From SURF-32 sp964648365 (GTDB taxonomy: Bacteria; Planctomycetota; Phycisphaerae; UBA1845), in assembly GCA_964648365.1 (NCBI GenBank), contig CAZYLK010000002.1, forward strand, positions 1-64,000: a stretch of 64,000 nt of DNA, written 5' to 3'. Numbering within the stretch: position 1 is the stretch's first letter; every line of letters begins with the position of its first letter. The notes below the pieces were generated by a model, which saw only the letters and a program-made list of their open reading frames with translations, had not been told where the DNA came from and ran no database searches. The translations under genes were made by a program, and so were the position numbers. This document shows positions 1 to 9,800 of this stretch, one piece after another.

Positions 1-211
1 TCCACAGACTCATGCCCAGCATCCGAGCCGACGCCGCACTGATCACTGGCGGCACGCCCTCGATGACCGTGTTGATCGCCACCGCGGGAACGGCAGGAGC
101 GGCGCCCGCGGCCGATGCGTCACGCACGACGTCGCCGACCAGCACGATGCCCGGCAGGAGCCAGACGACAGCGAAGAGGATCACGCCCAGGATGGCTGCG
201 CTTCGTGACAA
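1..211 (-). CDS. N-terminal fragment of a probable ABC transporter permease (runs off left edge)
   Basis: An open frame runs from a TTG at 211 to the window edge and gives about 70 residues, with an in-frame stop nine bases upstream of the TTG. Residues 7-28 form one strong hydrophobic helix (AILGVILFAVVWLLPGIVLV) and are followed by a polar, small-residue stretch, as at the start of binding-protein-dependent inner-membrane permeases. The gene lies directly downstream, on the same strand, of an iron-type substrate-binding lipoprotein, which is why I favour a permease. No EAA loop is visible because the gene is cut. The TTG start and the family are inferred; it could be another membrane protein. 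Confidence 0.45.
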   Translation of the reverse strand, partial: MSRSAAILGVILFAVVWLLPGIVLVGDVVRDASAAGAAPAVPAVAINTVIEGVPPVISAASARMLGMSLW

Positions 212-260
212 CGGGCGTCAATCCAATCGACGGGACGAACGGTCAGCGATCGCGCCGGGC

Positions 261-374
261 ATCAATCCGAACCGCCACCGTCAGAGAGCGGCTCGCGCGT
301 GCGCTCTTTCCCTGTGCAGGTCTCGCGTCGTACGCCGCGCCGGCCAGTCCCTCACGGTCGTGGTTCGGTTGAGG
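261..374. repeat. Inverted pair of a dispersed intergenic repeat (large hairpin)
   Basis: Two copies of one short element lie head to head. The left arm is 261-295 on the minus strand and the right arm is 341-374 on the plus strand. They can pair over about 30 positions with a few mismatches around a loop of about 45 nt; the shared core resembles CTCACGGTCGTGGTTCGG. A third copy is at 31580-31610. Here the hairpin lies between the binding-protein stop (391) and the likely permease start (211), where it could act as an attenuator or 3'-end stabiliser favouring binding-protein expression. That role is inference. Confidence 0.6.
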
Positions 375-390
375 CGCTCGACTCGCGGAC

Positions 391-1458
391 TCACTCCACC
401 AGAATCTTCCGCGCGGTGTCGATCGCCGATTCCATTCCATCCGCAATCGCATCATACGAGAGCGGCGAGGCCGGGATCATCGGCAGGTCGAGTTCCTCAC
501 GCAACTCGGCGCGCACGGGCAGGTTGCGCGATTCGCTCAACGCCAGGAGCTTTTCCACCTCTGCGGACACCAGATAGTCGATCAGCTTCTTTGCCTCCTC
601 CGTGTGCGCCCCACCGGCGATGAGCGCGACGCTGTTGGGGATCATCAGCGTGCCGCCGTCGCCCATGTCGGGGTAGATGCAGCGCAGGCTGGGCCGAGCG
701 CTCTGGGCGACCACCACGTCGTCGATGTCGGTGAAGCACAGATCGGCTCGCCCCGCGATGATCATCCGCACGGCCGTGCTGTTGCCGTCGACCACCAGGG
801 CATGTTCCGCCAGTGCGTTCAGAAAGGCCGTAGCCCGCTCGGCGCCCCAGCCGGCGAACATCGCCGCCACGTGGCCGCGGGTCGTGCCGAAGACGGGGTT
901 GGCGATGGCCAGTTTCGTCGCCAGTTCCGGCTGGGCATAGGCTTCCCAAGTCTTGGGCAGACCCGCCTCGTCGATCTTCGCCGAGTCGAATGCGACGACG
1001 CGAGCGCGCAGCCCGAAAGCCGTCCAGCGATTCTCGGCATCCTTGTACTGGGCGGGGATGCCCGCGGCCGCGGGCGAGTCGTATGGCGCGAGCCGTCCCT
1101 GTCGGGCGAGCAGAATCGTGTTGAAGATCTCGCTGGACCAGAAGACGTCCGCCCCGGTCTTGCCCGCTTCGGCCTGGATGCGGCGCACCAGCCCGGTGGT
1201 CTTGCCCGCTTCCGAGTCAAAGATCACGCGGACTTTGCGGCCCGTGCTCGCTTCGTAACGCGAGAGGATATCCCGCGCGAATGTCTCGTCCACGCTGCAA
1301 TAGAGCAGTGGGCCGTCACGGTTCGCGTCGGGGGCAGTCGCACGCTTGCAGCCCACCACGGGCAGCAACAGAACCCACGTCAGGCTTAGAATCCGGCTGA
1401 CGTGAAGCGCCCTCCGCCCGCGCCTTGCCGCGTGTGTGGCACCGGCAACTTGTTTCAT
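391..1458 (-). CDS. Iron-type ABC transporter substrate-binding lipoprotein
   Basis: The 355-residue protein resembles periplasmic ferric-iron binding proteins (FbpA/FutA/AfuA type) that pass Fe3+ to an inner-membrane ABC permease. The N-terminus is basic, then hydrophobic, ending in a lipobox (LPVVGC, lipidated Cys about residue 37), so it should be membrane-anchored. The mature part opens with a family-like LLYCSVDETFARDILSRYE segment and later has a FTDIDDVVVA stretch typical of the two-lobed fold. I did not assign metal ligands. Its start is 8 nt after the stop of the membrane protein at 1467-3356, and a likely permease follows downstream after a hairpin, so the three probably share a transcript. 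Another small anion or metal is possible as substrate. Confidence 0.82.
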   Translation of the reverse strand: MKQVAGATHAARRGRRALHVSRILSLTWVLLLPVVGCKRATAPDANRDGPLLYCSVDETFARDILSRYEASTGRKVRVIFDSEAGKTTGLVRRIQAEAGKTGADVFWSSEIFNTILLARQGRLAPYDSPAAAGIPAQYKDAENRWTAFGLRARVVAFDSAKIDEAGLPKTWEAYAQPELATKLAIANPVFGTTRGHVAAMFAGWGAERATAFLNALAEHALVVDGNSTAVRMIIAGRADLCFTDIDDVVVAQSARPSLRCIYPDMGDGGTLMIPNSVALIAGGAHTEEAKKLIDYLVSAEVEKLLALSESRNLPVRAELREELDLPMIPASPLSYDAIADGMESAIDTARKILVE

Positions 1459-1466
1459 CGACAGGA

Positions 1467-3356
1467 TCAGTCCTTACCGGATTCCGCTTTCGAGGCGGCC
1501 GCGCCGTCGCCGGACTTGGCATCCGACGCCTGCCCTTCTTCACTGCCGTCAACTTCTTCTCCGTCCTGGCCGTCGCCGGATGCTTTGCCCTCTTCCCCCG
1601 GCTTGACCGACTTGCGGACGATGGAGAAATACTCCTTGATCGCCTTCTGATACTGACGCGGCACACGGTCGCGGTTGACCGCGTCGGTGGCGTCGCGCTC
1701 GGCCGCGGTGACGATCTCGACCAGTTCGCTCGAGACCTCGCCTTCGTGCTGCTCGCCGTCGACCAGGAACTGGCCGACGATCGCGCCCTTGCCGGTCTTG
1801 ACCTGCTGCCGCTGAACCTGGAACGCCACGTCGGTCTGCTCCTCCGGCGCCATGCCGCCGCGACCCTGGCCCAACTTGCCCATGCCGCCCTGAGCGCCCT
1901 GCCCTTGTCCCTGGCCCTGGCCTTGCCCCTGGCCCTGGCCCGTTCCATTGCACGAGCCGCACTGCTGGCCGTTCTGCTGGCCGGTGCCGTTGCACTGGGA
2001 GCACTGGTTGGACATGTCCTGCTGTGCGTCCTGCACGCTGTCGAGCGTGGACTGGAGCTGGTTCATCTCCGCTTCGAGCGACTCCATGTTGCTCATCTGA
2101 TCCGCCGCCTGCGACAGACCCTCCATGGCCTCGCCCATCTGGCCGGGATTGTTGCACTGCGACGCCTGCTGCATGGCCTGAGCCATCTGCTTGGCGGCGC
2201 TGCCGGCCATCTGCTTCTGTTGAAGCTGCTGAGCAAGCTGCTCGATCTGCTGCTGGCTCATGCCCTTTTCGGCAAGCTGCTGCTTGACCTGCTCCAGGTC
2301 TTTCTTGCTCAGGTTTTCGAGCATGCGCTCGACGTCTTCCTTCTTGACGCCGGCCTGCTCCAGCTTTTGCATGAGCTGTTTGTCCTGCGCGACCTTTTCG
2401 ATCTGCTTGGCGAGGTCATCAAGCTGCTTGGAGAGGTTTTCCACCATCTCCTTGTCTTCTTCGCTCTTGAGCGTCGCCAGGTTTTCCTGCAGCGCCTTGA
2501 GTTCTTCCTGGGCCGTCTTGAAATCGCCCTGGGCCAGCGCTTGCGAGAGCTTCTGCGTCGGAGCGTTGTCCTCCTTCGGCATCTGCAGGCCGCGCATCAT
2601 GCGGCGGAACTCGTCCACGCTGGCGTACTTGGGGTCTTCGGCTTTCTTCTTGACCGCGTCCGCGAGCTTGTCGAGCTTCTTGATCGCCTCGTGCCGTACG
2701 ACTTCCGGGCGTTGAAGCTGCCCGCCGGGCAGATCTTTTGCCATTTCCAGATCGGCCTTCAACTCCTCCAGGGCCGGGTTCGTCTCGGCGACGCGGATGA
2801 CGTCTTCGAGCCGTTTCTTCACCACGTCATTGGCCTGCTGTGCCGCAACCATCTCGCGGCCGGTCAGGCCCGCCTCGGCGCTGCGCATCCAGCCCAGCGG
2901 CACGAGGAACATCGCCGCGGCCGCCAGCGCCGCGACGGCGGCGAAGCCCAGGCCCTGCGGCATCGTGTAGCGCAGATGCTGGCGGACGGATAGATTCGCG
3001 CTGAGGTGCGTGGCATCCGCCAGAACGGCCTGCGCAAACGGATCGTCGGATCCGGAGCAGTAGCGTCCGCTGCTGATCCGCTCGCGCAGTCCGGCGGCCT
3101 CGTCGAGACGGGCGGCCGCGAACTCGGCGCTCTCCCGCCCTGCGGCGGTCCACACGATGGATGCAAGCAGAGCCAGTCCGCCGACGACGGCCGCGATCAT
3201 CTGCGCCGGCCAGAGCAGATCGTACGACCGCTGCACCAGCACGACAGCGGCGAACACGGTCACCCCCGCCGCCAGGCACCAGGCGGCGCGATCGAACCAG
3301 CGATTTATCCACAGACGGTGCTGCGCGGCGCGAACCTGTTTTTCCAGAATGGTCAT
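1467..3356 (-). CDS. Membrane-anchored coiled-coil protein with DnaJ-like CxxCxGxG cysteine motifs
   Basis: The 629-residue protein has three hydrophobic segments near residues 25-43, 51-71 and 135-156. A long Glu/Lys/Gln-rich, strongly heptad-patterned region covers about 165-440. A short zinc-finger-like segment near residue 450 has two CxxCxGxG-type motifs (CSQCNGTG, CGSCNGTG), followed by a (GQ)n tract and a charged C-terminus. The N-terminal plan (two helices, then AARLDEAAGLRERISSG) resembles that of the DUF4175-like protein at 54826-57615, so the two look paralogous. The CxxCxGxG pairs resemble half of a DnaJ zinc domain, but no J domain is present. It is the first gene of the minus-strand operon. 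Function unknown. Confidence 0.75.
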   Translation of the reverse strand: MTILEKQVRAAQHRLWINRWFDRAAWCLAAGVTVFAAVVLVQRSYDLLWPAQMIAAVVGGLALLASIVWTAAGRESAEFAAARLDEAAGLRERISSGRYCSGSDDPFAQAVLADATHLSANLSVRQHLRYTMPQGLGFAAVAALAAAAMFLVPLGWMRSAEAGLTGREMVAAQQANDVVKKRLEDVIRVAETNPALEELKADLEMAKDLPGGQLQRPEVVRHEAIKKLDKLADAVKKKAEDPKYASVDEFRRMMRGLQMPKEDNAPTQKLSQALAQGDFKTAQEELKALQENLATLKSEEDKEMVENLSKQLDDLAKQIEKVAQDKQLMQKLEQAGVKKEDVERMLENLSKKDLEQVKQQLAEKGMSQQQIEQLAQQLQQKQMAGSAAKQMAQAMQQASQCNNPGQMGEAMEGLSQAADQMSNMESLEAEMNQLQSTLDSVQDAQQDMSNQCSQCNGTGQQNGQQCGSCNGTGQGQGQGQGQGQGQGAQGGMGKLGQGRGGMAPEEQTDVAFQVQRQQVKTGKGAIVGQFLVDGEQHEGEVSSELVEIVTAAERDATDAVNRDRVPRQYQKAIKEYFSIVRKSVKPGEEGKASGDGQDGEEVDGSEEGQASDAKSGDGAAASKAESGKD

Positions 3357-3520
3357 CGCGGTTCTCCCAGCGAAGGCGGCCGGGCCGAAGGATCATCCGC
3401 CCCAGGCGGATCCGACCCGACCGGACCCCGCACGTCCCATCATTCTATCGGCCCGGCCCGCCCCCGACAAACCTTATCCGGGCCGCCTTGGACGACTTAC
3501 AATCTCCGTCGCCCGGCGAT

Positions 3521-3548
3521 TTCGGATTCTCGCCTCCGGGCGTATAAT
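3521..3548 (+). promoter_or_regulatory. Possible sigma-70-like promoter for the gene at 3594
   Basis: A consensus -10 hexamer TATAAT lies at 3543-3548, 45 bases before the chosen ATG. The best -35 is a weak TTCGGA at 3521-3526 with a 16-nt spacer. It lies in the divergent gap between the operons at 3356 (minus) and 3594 (plus). Only the -10 is convincing. Confidence 0.35.
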
Positions 3549-3593
3549 AAGCTGCCGTTTCGGGCGTACTTGGTCGAACCAGGAACCTGCACC

Positions 3594-5546
3594 ATGGCCA
3601 CGGGACAGATTCGACGTCTCTGTGACGAGCGGAGACGGGTGACGTTAGCCTCCTCCCGGCTTGCGCGGCTCAGCATCGCGGCGGTCGTCCTGGCCGCCCA
3701 TGCTCAGGCCGCGCAGACAACTTCCGACGGACAGACGCCGACGCCGAAGCCGGCCGAGCCGCCGCCAGCGGTCACGCTCGTGGAAGGGCAGGTGGTCAAC
3801 TACGTCGGCGCCGGTGAACTCGACGTCAAGATCACCGTCGCACTGAAGAATCCGGACGGCAGCACAGGCCCGGTCGTCGCGGAAGCCACGACCCGGGAAC
3901 TCGGCGACTTCGCCGTCACGGGACCGGCGACGATTCGCGGTGCGGCTGTCGTCACACTTTCGAAGGCCGGCTTCACGACGGCAACGCGCGACGTGGTGAT
4001 CGGCGGCGAGGACGGCGTGCCCTTCATCGACCTGGAGATGCAGGGCAACCTGCCGCTGGTCGGCAAGGTCATCGACGGTCGCGATCAGAAACCGGTCCAG
4101 GGAGCGGCCGTGACCGCCAAGGCTGTCTACCGCGAGTGGAAGGCGACCTCGGGTGAGGACGGCGCGTTCACGATCGTCGGCGTCCCACCCGGCGCGGCCG
4201 AGCTGATCGTCGAGGCAGACGGATTCGGGCGGGAAACGCGCGACGTGGAACACGTCGAAAACTTCGGCGAGATCACCATCACGATCAAGCCGGAGCGCGT
4301 CGTTCACATCCGAACGGTAGACGTGGCGCAGAAGCCCGTCGCGGGCGCCACCGTGGAGTGCCTCGATGCTCCGCGGCAGGACTACCGCACCGTCATTACG
4401 GACTCGGAGGGCAAGGTGACGCTCCGCGGGGTACACTACGACGCCGCGGAGATTCAGGTGCGGCTGTCGCATCGGGATTACGTCAGTTCCACGCAGTTTG
4501 ACCGCGTCATCGCGACAAGCCCGGACTCGATCGAAACGACCGAGACGTTCGTGCTGGAGCCGGCCGGGCGCATCGTCGGCAAGGTCATCGACGCCGAGTC
4601 GCGCGACGGCCTGGGCGGCGCTCGCATCTCGGTCGGCTCGGAGGCCTCCGACTCCGACGCCAATCCGATCGACTTCTCCGGGCTGGACGGCTCGTACACC
4701 ATCAACGGCGTGCCGCCCGGGCGGGCCGCCGTGACCGTCCACCGCAGCGGCCGGGCACCCGACTTGCAGTTCCTTGAAGTGAAGAAGGGTGAGGAAGTCC
4801 GGCTCGAGATCAAACTCCGCTCGCCGCGGACCATCAAGGGCGTCGTTGTGGACTCGGAAGGCAAGCCGTCTCCGGGCGCATTTATCATGTCGACGGACTG
4901 GCGCGAGCATGAGACGCTCGGGCTGCGGGCCATGTGTGACGACCAGGGTCGGTTCGAGTTGCATGATGCGCCGTGGGACGCCTTCGGCCTGAAGGCGATG
5001 GCCTCAGACCGCACGCAGGGCGAGCACACGGTGCCGGACGACGACGTGGCGGAGGTCAAAGTCGTCCTGAAGGCGGGGCCGACGCGGGCGGATCGGAACG
5101 CGGTCGCTGTCAACGCGGGCGCCGCGGCGCCAGCGTTCACGTTCACCACGCTGCAAGGCGTTGATCTGTCTCTGGCGGATCTCAAGGGGTCTTACGTCCT
5201 GCTCGACTTCTGGGCGACCTGGTGTGGACCGTGCATCGGCGAGGTGCCCCACCTGCTCGAGGTCCACAAAGAGTTCGGTCAGCGGAAGAACTTCGTCATG
5301 ATCAGTGTCAGCCTGGATCAGAGCGAGTCCGACCTGCGCAAGTTCATCAACGCCCGCGCCATGACCTGGCACCACGTTTTCGGCGAGCGCAACGGCGTCC
5401 AGAGCGCCGCCGACGCCTACGGCGTGGTCGGTATCCCCGCGCTCTTTCTGATCGGGCCGGACGGCAAGATCATCGCCACGCACCTGCGCGGCGGCGCGAT
5501 CCGCAAGGAAGTGGCTGCGGCGATGGAGCAGGCAGACCCGACGTGA
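3594..5546 (+). CDS. Secreted protein with carboxypeptidase-regulatory-like repeats and a C-terminal TlpA-like thioredoxin domain
   Basis: From the ATG at 3594 the protein is 650 residues. A signal peptide covers about residues 20-40, ending AHAQA. Four or five beta-sandwich repeats of the carboxypeptidase regulatory-like type follow; two carry the pattern VGKVIDxx...GAFTIVGVPPG. The last about 150 residues are a TlpA/AhpC-like thioredoxin fold with the redox site WCGPC (residues about 542-546) in LLDFWATWCGPCIGEVPHLL. It probably acts outside the cytoplasm in thiol-disulfide exchange, with the repeats as adhesive or spacer modules. The open frame extends upstream to 3006, but the signal peptide and -10 box favour 3594. 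The next gene starts inside its stop codon. Confidence 0.82.
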   Translation: MATGQIRRLCDERRRVTLASSRLARLSIAAVVLAAHAQAAQTTSDGQTPTPKPAEPPPAVTLVEGQVVNYVGAGELDVKITVALKNPDGSTGPVVAEATTRELGDFAVTGPATIRGAAVVTLSKAGFTTATRDVVIGGEDGVPFIDLEMQGNLPLVGKVIDGRDQKPVQGAAVTAKAVYREWKATSGEDGAFTIVGVPPGAAELIVEADGFGRETRDVEHVENFGEITITIKPERVVHIRTVDVAQKPVAGATVECLDAPRQDYRTVITDSEGKVTLRGVHYDAAEIQVRLSHRDYVSSTQFDRVIATSPDSIETTETFVLEPAGRIVGKVIDAESRDGLGGARISVGSEASDSDANPIDFSGLDGSYTINGVPPGRAAVTVHRSGRAPDLQFLEVKKGEEVRLEIKLRSPRTIKGVVVDSEGKPSPGAFIMSTDWREHETLGLRAMCDDQGRFELHDAPWDAFGLKAMASDRTQGEHTVPDDDVAEVKVVLKAGPTRADRNAVAVNAGAAAPAFTFTTLQGVDLSLADLKGSYVLLDFWATWCGPCIGEVPHLLEVHKEFGQRKNFVMISVSLDQSESDLRKFINARAMTWHHVFGERNGVQSAADAYGVVGIPALFLIGPDGKIIATHLRGGAIRKEVAAAMEQADPT

Positions 5547-6664
5547 GCCGCACCGCCGACACGCCGGGTGCGGATGCTTTGCCCGCTGGGCGCAGCAGAC
5601 CCGTGGGACTCCTGGAGCCTCCCTCGCCGGGTCTGCGCAGCATCGCGTCAGCCCTGTTGGAGGGCCGCACTGACTACGCCGAGAAAAACCTCCGCCTCCT
5701 GGCTGCCGATCCGACCGTCGATCCGGCGTGGCGGAGCATCATCGAGGGTCGCTGGCTCCTGACGCTCGGACGGGCCGGCGAGGCCGGGCTTCGCTTCACC
5801 CACGCGGCCGCGCTGGCCTTCTGCGACGCGTACGCTTTGCCGGCGGCAAGCGACACATCGCCCGAGGATCTTGCCGAGCATCTGACCGGGCGGGTGTCAG
5901 CCGCCGCATGCACGGGTGACAGCGACAGACGACATCTGCGCGTCGCTGCGTATGCGCTGAACTTCATGGGTGATAGTTGCCGGCGCGGCGATCGCCCCGG
6001 CGACGCCGTCCGGCATCACCTTCGCGCCTGTGCGCTCTGGGCCGCCGCCGGTTCGCGCATCGAACAGGCACTCGCGGCGTCGGGCGTCGCGCTGGACCAT
6101 GACATCCTCGATGAGCCGGAGCCGGCCATCCGGTGGCACGCTGCCGCCGCGGCGTTTGCGAGCATCGACGGCGGCGCGTGGGACGTGACGCCGCTGGCAT
6201 GGATCGCCCCCCCCCAGGCGGGTGCTACGGCGCCGCCGACGGTCGCAGCACTGGTGCGGGCGCGGCAGCGAGACACGCTGGCACGCTTCGAACGCTACGA
6301 CGCCGCGCTGACGCTCGCCCAGACGCTGATCCACCACATCAGCGACCTGCGCCCGGGCAGCGTCGACGTGTTGCGATGCCGATTGCGCCGTTGCGACATC
6401 CTGCGCCGGCAGGCGGAGCACCTGGCCGGCGACCGGCCCGACGCGCCCGGCAACCGCGAACCGGCCGGCGTAACCGAGATTCTTGCCCGTTGCCGTGCGG
6501 AACTGCTCGAACTCATCGAAGAGTTCGGCGCGTTCGGCGCCTTGACCCAACGCGAACAGATCGAGGCCGACGAGCAACTGGAGTTCGTCGAGCGTCTGAT
6601 GGGGGTCTGCGAACTCGCTGAGCCGTCGGACGCGCCGCCGTCGCACCGAGCCTCGGCCCCTTGA
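5543..6664 (+). CDS. Hypothetical helical protein preceding fliD
   Basis: A GTG at 5543 overlaps the previous TGA (GTGA), giving a 373-residue product translationally coupled to the thioredoxin-domain protein. It has no signal peptide or membrane segment. It is rich in Ala, Arg and Leu, with successive amphipathic helices (ADPTVDPAWRSIIEGRWLL; ALLEGRTDYAEKNL) that suggest degenerate TPR-like repeats. I do not recognise a named family. It lies 160 nt upstream of fliD on the same strand, so a flagellar role is possible but unsupported by motif. Confidence 0.6.
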   Translation: MSRTADTPGADALPAGRSRPVGLLEPPSPGLRSIASALLEGRTDYAEKNLRLLAADPTVDPAWRSIIEGRWLLTLGRAGEAGLRFTHAAALAFCDAYALPAASDTSPEDLAEHLTGRVSAAACTGDSDRRHLRVAAYALNFMGDSCRRGDRPGDAVRHHLRACALWAAAGSRIEQALAASGVALDHDILDEPEPAIRWHAAAAAFASIDGGAWDVTPLAWIAPPQAGATAPPTVAALVRARQRDTLARFERYDAALTLAQTLIHHISDLRPGSVDVLRCRLRRCDILRRQAEHLAGDRPDAPGNREPAGVTEILARCRAELLELIEEFGAFGALTQREQIEADEQLEFVERLMGVCELAEPSDAPPSHRASAP

Positions 6665-6824
6665 GCCTCCCCGTGCCGCTGCCTCTTGAGCCTTCCCGCG
6701 CTGAATGCCGATAACGCAGGGGTACGCCCGCGGTGCGCGCCCACGTGCCCCCGTCGCACGTCCGGCAACTGCCGTCGCGGGTCGGACCCGCCGCGCCCTT
6801 CGAGGTGCGGACTGCGAGGACGCC

Positions 6825-9800
6825 ATGAGCGGTATCAGTGCTGGCATCGGCCTTATTTCCGGAATCAACACTGCCGATCTCATCGATCAGCTCATCGCGA
6901 TCGAACGGCGACCGGTGGATCAGCTGACGAAGCGGATGACGCAGGTCGACGGCGTCAAGGCGGCGTTCGCCAAGATCACGGCGCGGCTGCTGGCCATGCG
7001 GAACACGGGCGTCCGGTTCACCCAGGACAACTTCTTTTCGGTCGTGACGGGTTCAAGCTCGAACGAGGACGCGCTCGGCGTCGTGGCGGCCAGCGGCGCG
7101 CCGCCGGGTACGTACACGTTTCGCGTGCATCAGCTCGCGTCCAACCACCAGATGGTCAGCCGCACGTTCGCCGACGCGGACCGCTCGCCGGTCGGGGCTG
7201 GAACGTTGTCATTCGAGACCGCCCGCGCTCGCGTCAACTCAGGCACGTCGCTGGATACGCTCAACGGCGGCGCGGGCGTGCGCCGCGGCGTCATTCGCAT
7301 CACCGACCGAAGCGGCGCCACGGCCGACGTCGACCTCTCCTTCGCACTGACCGTCGACGACGTGGTGCGGGCCATCAATGAAACGGAAGGCATCGACGTG
7401 CGCGCCCGCGTGACCAGCCTCAACGAAAACGGCGTCACCGGCGATCGGATCGTCATCGAGGATCTGACCGGGGCGGGAGAGTCAAACCTGATCGTCGCGG
7501 ACATCGGCGGAGGCTTCACGGCGCGCGATCTGGGGATCCGCGCCGACGCGGCCGCGGCACGCATCGACGGGACGGATCTCGTGCGCCTCACGGAATCCAC
7601 CGCGCTTTCCCGGCTCAACGACGGCAACGGCGTCGATCGGTTCATCAACACCATCGGCGATGACTTCACCTTCGCCGTGGATGACGACGGCAACGGCTCG
7701 ATCGACCGGCGCATCGGCGTCTCGCTGGCCGGCGACCTCGCCCGCAACACCAACCGCCGGCTGGAAGAACTCAACGGCGGCGCCGGCGTTCGGCTGGGCG
7801 TCGTTCGCATCACCGATCGCACCGGCAAATCCGTCGAAGTGAACCTGGCCGAGGAAGAAAACGGCGCCCCCGTCGTACGAACCGTCGCGGACGCCGTGGA
7901 ACGAATCAACACGGCCGCGGCGGAGGCCGGCGTCAAGGTCCGAGCGACCGTCATCAGCAGCCATCTTCAGATCATCGACGAGACCAACGTCGAGGGAGAA
8001 GGCGCGCAGAATCTGAAGGTTGAAGACGTCTCCGGCCACGCCGCCGCCGACCTCGGCATCGACGGCAATGTCGAAAACGACGTCATCAGCGGCAAGGACA
8101 TCTACCGGATCGAAACGCTCGGCGACGTGCTGCGGGCCATCCAGTACGCCGAAGGCAACGAAGACGGCGCCGTCAGCGCCCGCATCGCCGACGGCGGCAA
8201 CGGCCTCGTGCTGGAAACGTCGCTGTTGCGCGGGCGCGTGACGGTCGAAGCCGGCGAAATCGGCGCCGCCCGGTCCAACGCCGCCTATGACCTCGGCTTC
8301 ATCCGTGAGGAACCGTTCGACGCATTCGATCCCATCGAGACGCGCGACCTGGTCTCCGGCCTGAATACGACACTGCTCTCGACGCTCAACGGCGGCCGCG
8401 GGATCGAACAACTCGGCATCCTCGAGTTCACCGACCGGTCCGGCCAGACCGCCCAGGTCGACCTGACGGGCGCCAACACACTCGGCGACGTGGTGGACAT
8501 GATCAACCAGCAGCTCGCCGCCGCGGGCGTCGGGCTGGCCGCCGCCGTCAACGATACGGGCAACGGCCTGCAGTTCACCGACTCGACCGGCGCCGAGGGC
8601 GACATCCGCGTCTCCGATCGACCCGGCTCCACGGCCGCGGCCGACCTCGGCATCGCGGGCGTTTTCTCCGAAACCGACGTCGCGGCCGGCGGCAACTTGC
8701 AGAAGCAGTACATCGCCCGCAGCACGAAGCTCTCCACGCTCAACGGAGGCAGCGGCGTCGGTGAGGGCGAGTTCCGCATCACCACGTCGGATGGCAAGGT
8801 GGCCTCGGTCAACCTCACGTCCAACGTCACCACGATCGGCCAGGTGATCGACCGCATCAACGCGGCCGGAGTGGGGTCACTGACCGCCCGCATCAACGAC
8901 ACCGGCGACGGCATCCTGATCGAGGACATCGCGGGTGGCGAGGCGGCGATGCGGGTCGACAACGTGGGGAACGGAACCGTCGCCACCAAGTTGCGGCTGG
9001 CCGGTGCGACGCGCACCGACGACGACCCCAAACAGATCGACGGCTCCTTTGAAATCCGCATCGAGGCCGACGCCAACGACACGCTCAACGACATCCGCGA
9101 CAAGATCAACGCCGCCGGAGCGGGCGTCAGCGCCGCGGTGGTATCGACGGGCGGATCGTTCAGCCTCACGCTCGCGTCGGACGTCACCGGGCGAACCGGC
9201 GAAATGGTCATCGACGCGGGCGGGCTGGACCTCGGACTGCGAACCATGGCCCGGGCGCAGGATGCGCTGGTGACGTTCGGCGGCGAGTCCAACGCGGCCG
9301 TGCTGCTTTCTCATTCGAGCAACACCATCGAAAACGTGGTCGAAGGCGTCACGCTGAATCTGCTCGACACGTCCGACGAAGACATCGTGGTCACCGTTGC
9401 GCAGGACATCGACGGCATCGTCGAAGCGGTGCGATCGTTCGTGGACGATTACAACGACTTGCAGGGCGACATCGACGACCAGACCCGCTTCGACCCGGAG
9501 ACGTTCGCCAAGGGGGCGCTGTTCGGCGATTCCACCGTCAGCATCATCCGCGGCCGGTTGCACACGGCGATATCGAGCCAGTTCGAGGCCGGCGTCGGAG
9601 CGTTTCAGCGGCTCCATGCGATCGGCATCCGCGTCGGCGCCAACAACCGGTTGGAGTTTAACGAAGAGACGTTCCGCAACGCCTACGAAGACAACCCGGA
9701 GCAGGTCGAGCAACTGTTCCTGACGGACGACACCGGATTCGGTGACGTGATCGTCGAAACGCTCGACGGCCTGACCGACGACTTCGACGGGGTAATCACC

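Noticed and set aside
1425..2993. Plus-strand open frame of 522 codons, very Leu-rich
   Set aside because: It is the reverse of the coiled-coil gene; Leu richness comes from reading CAG/AAG codons backwards.
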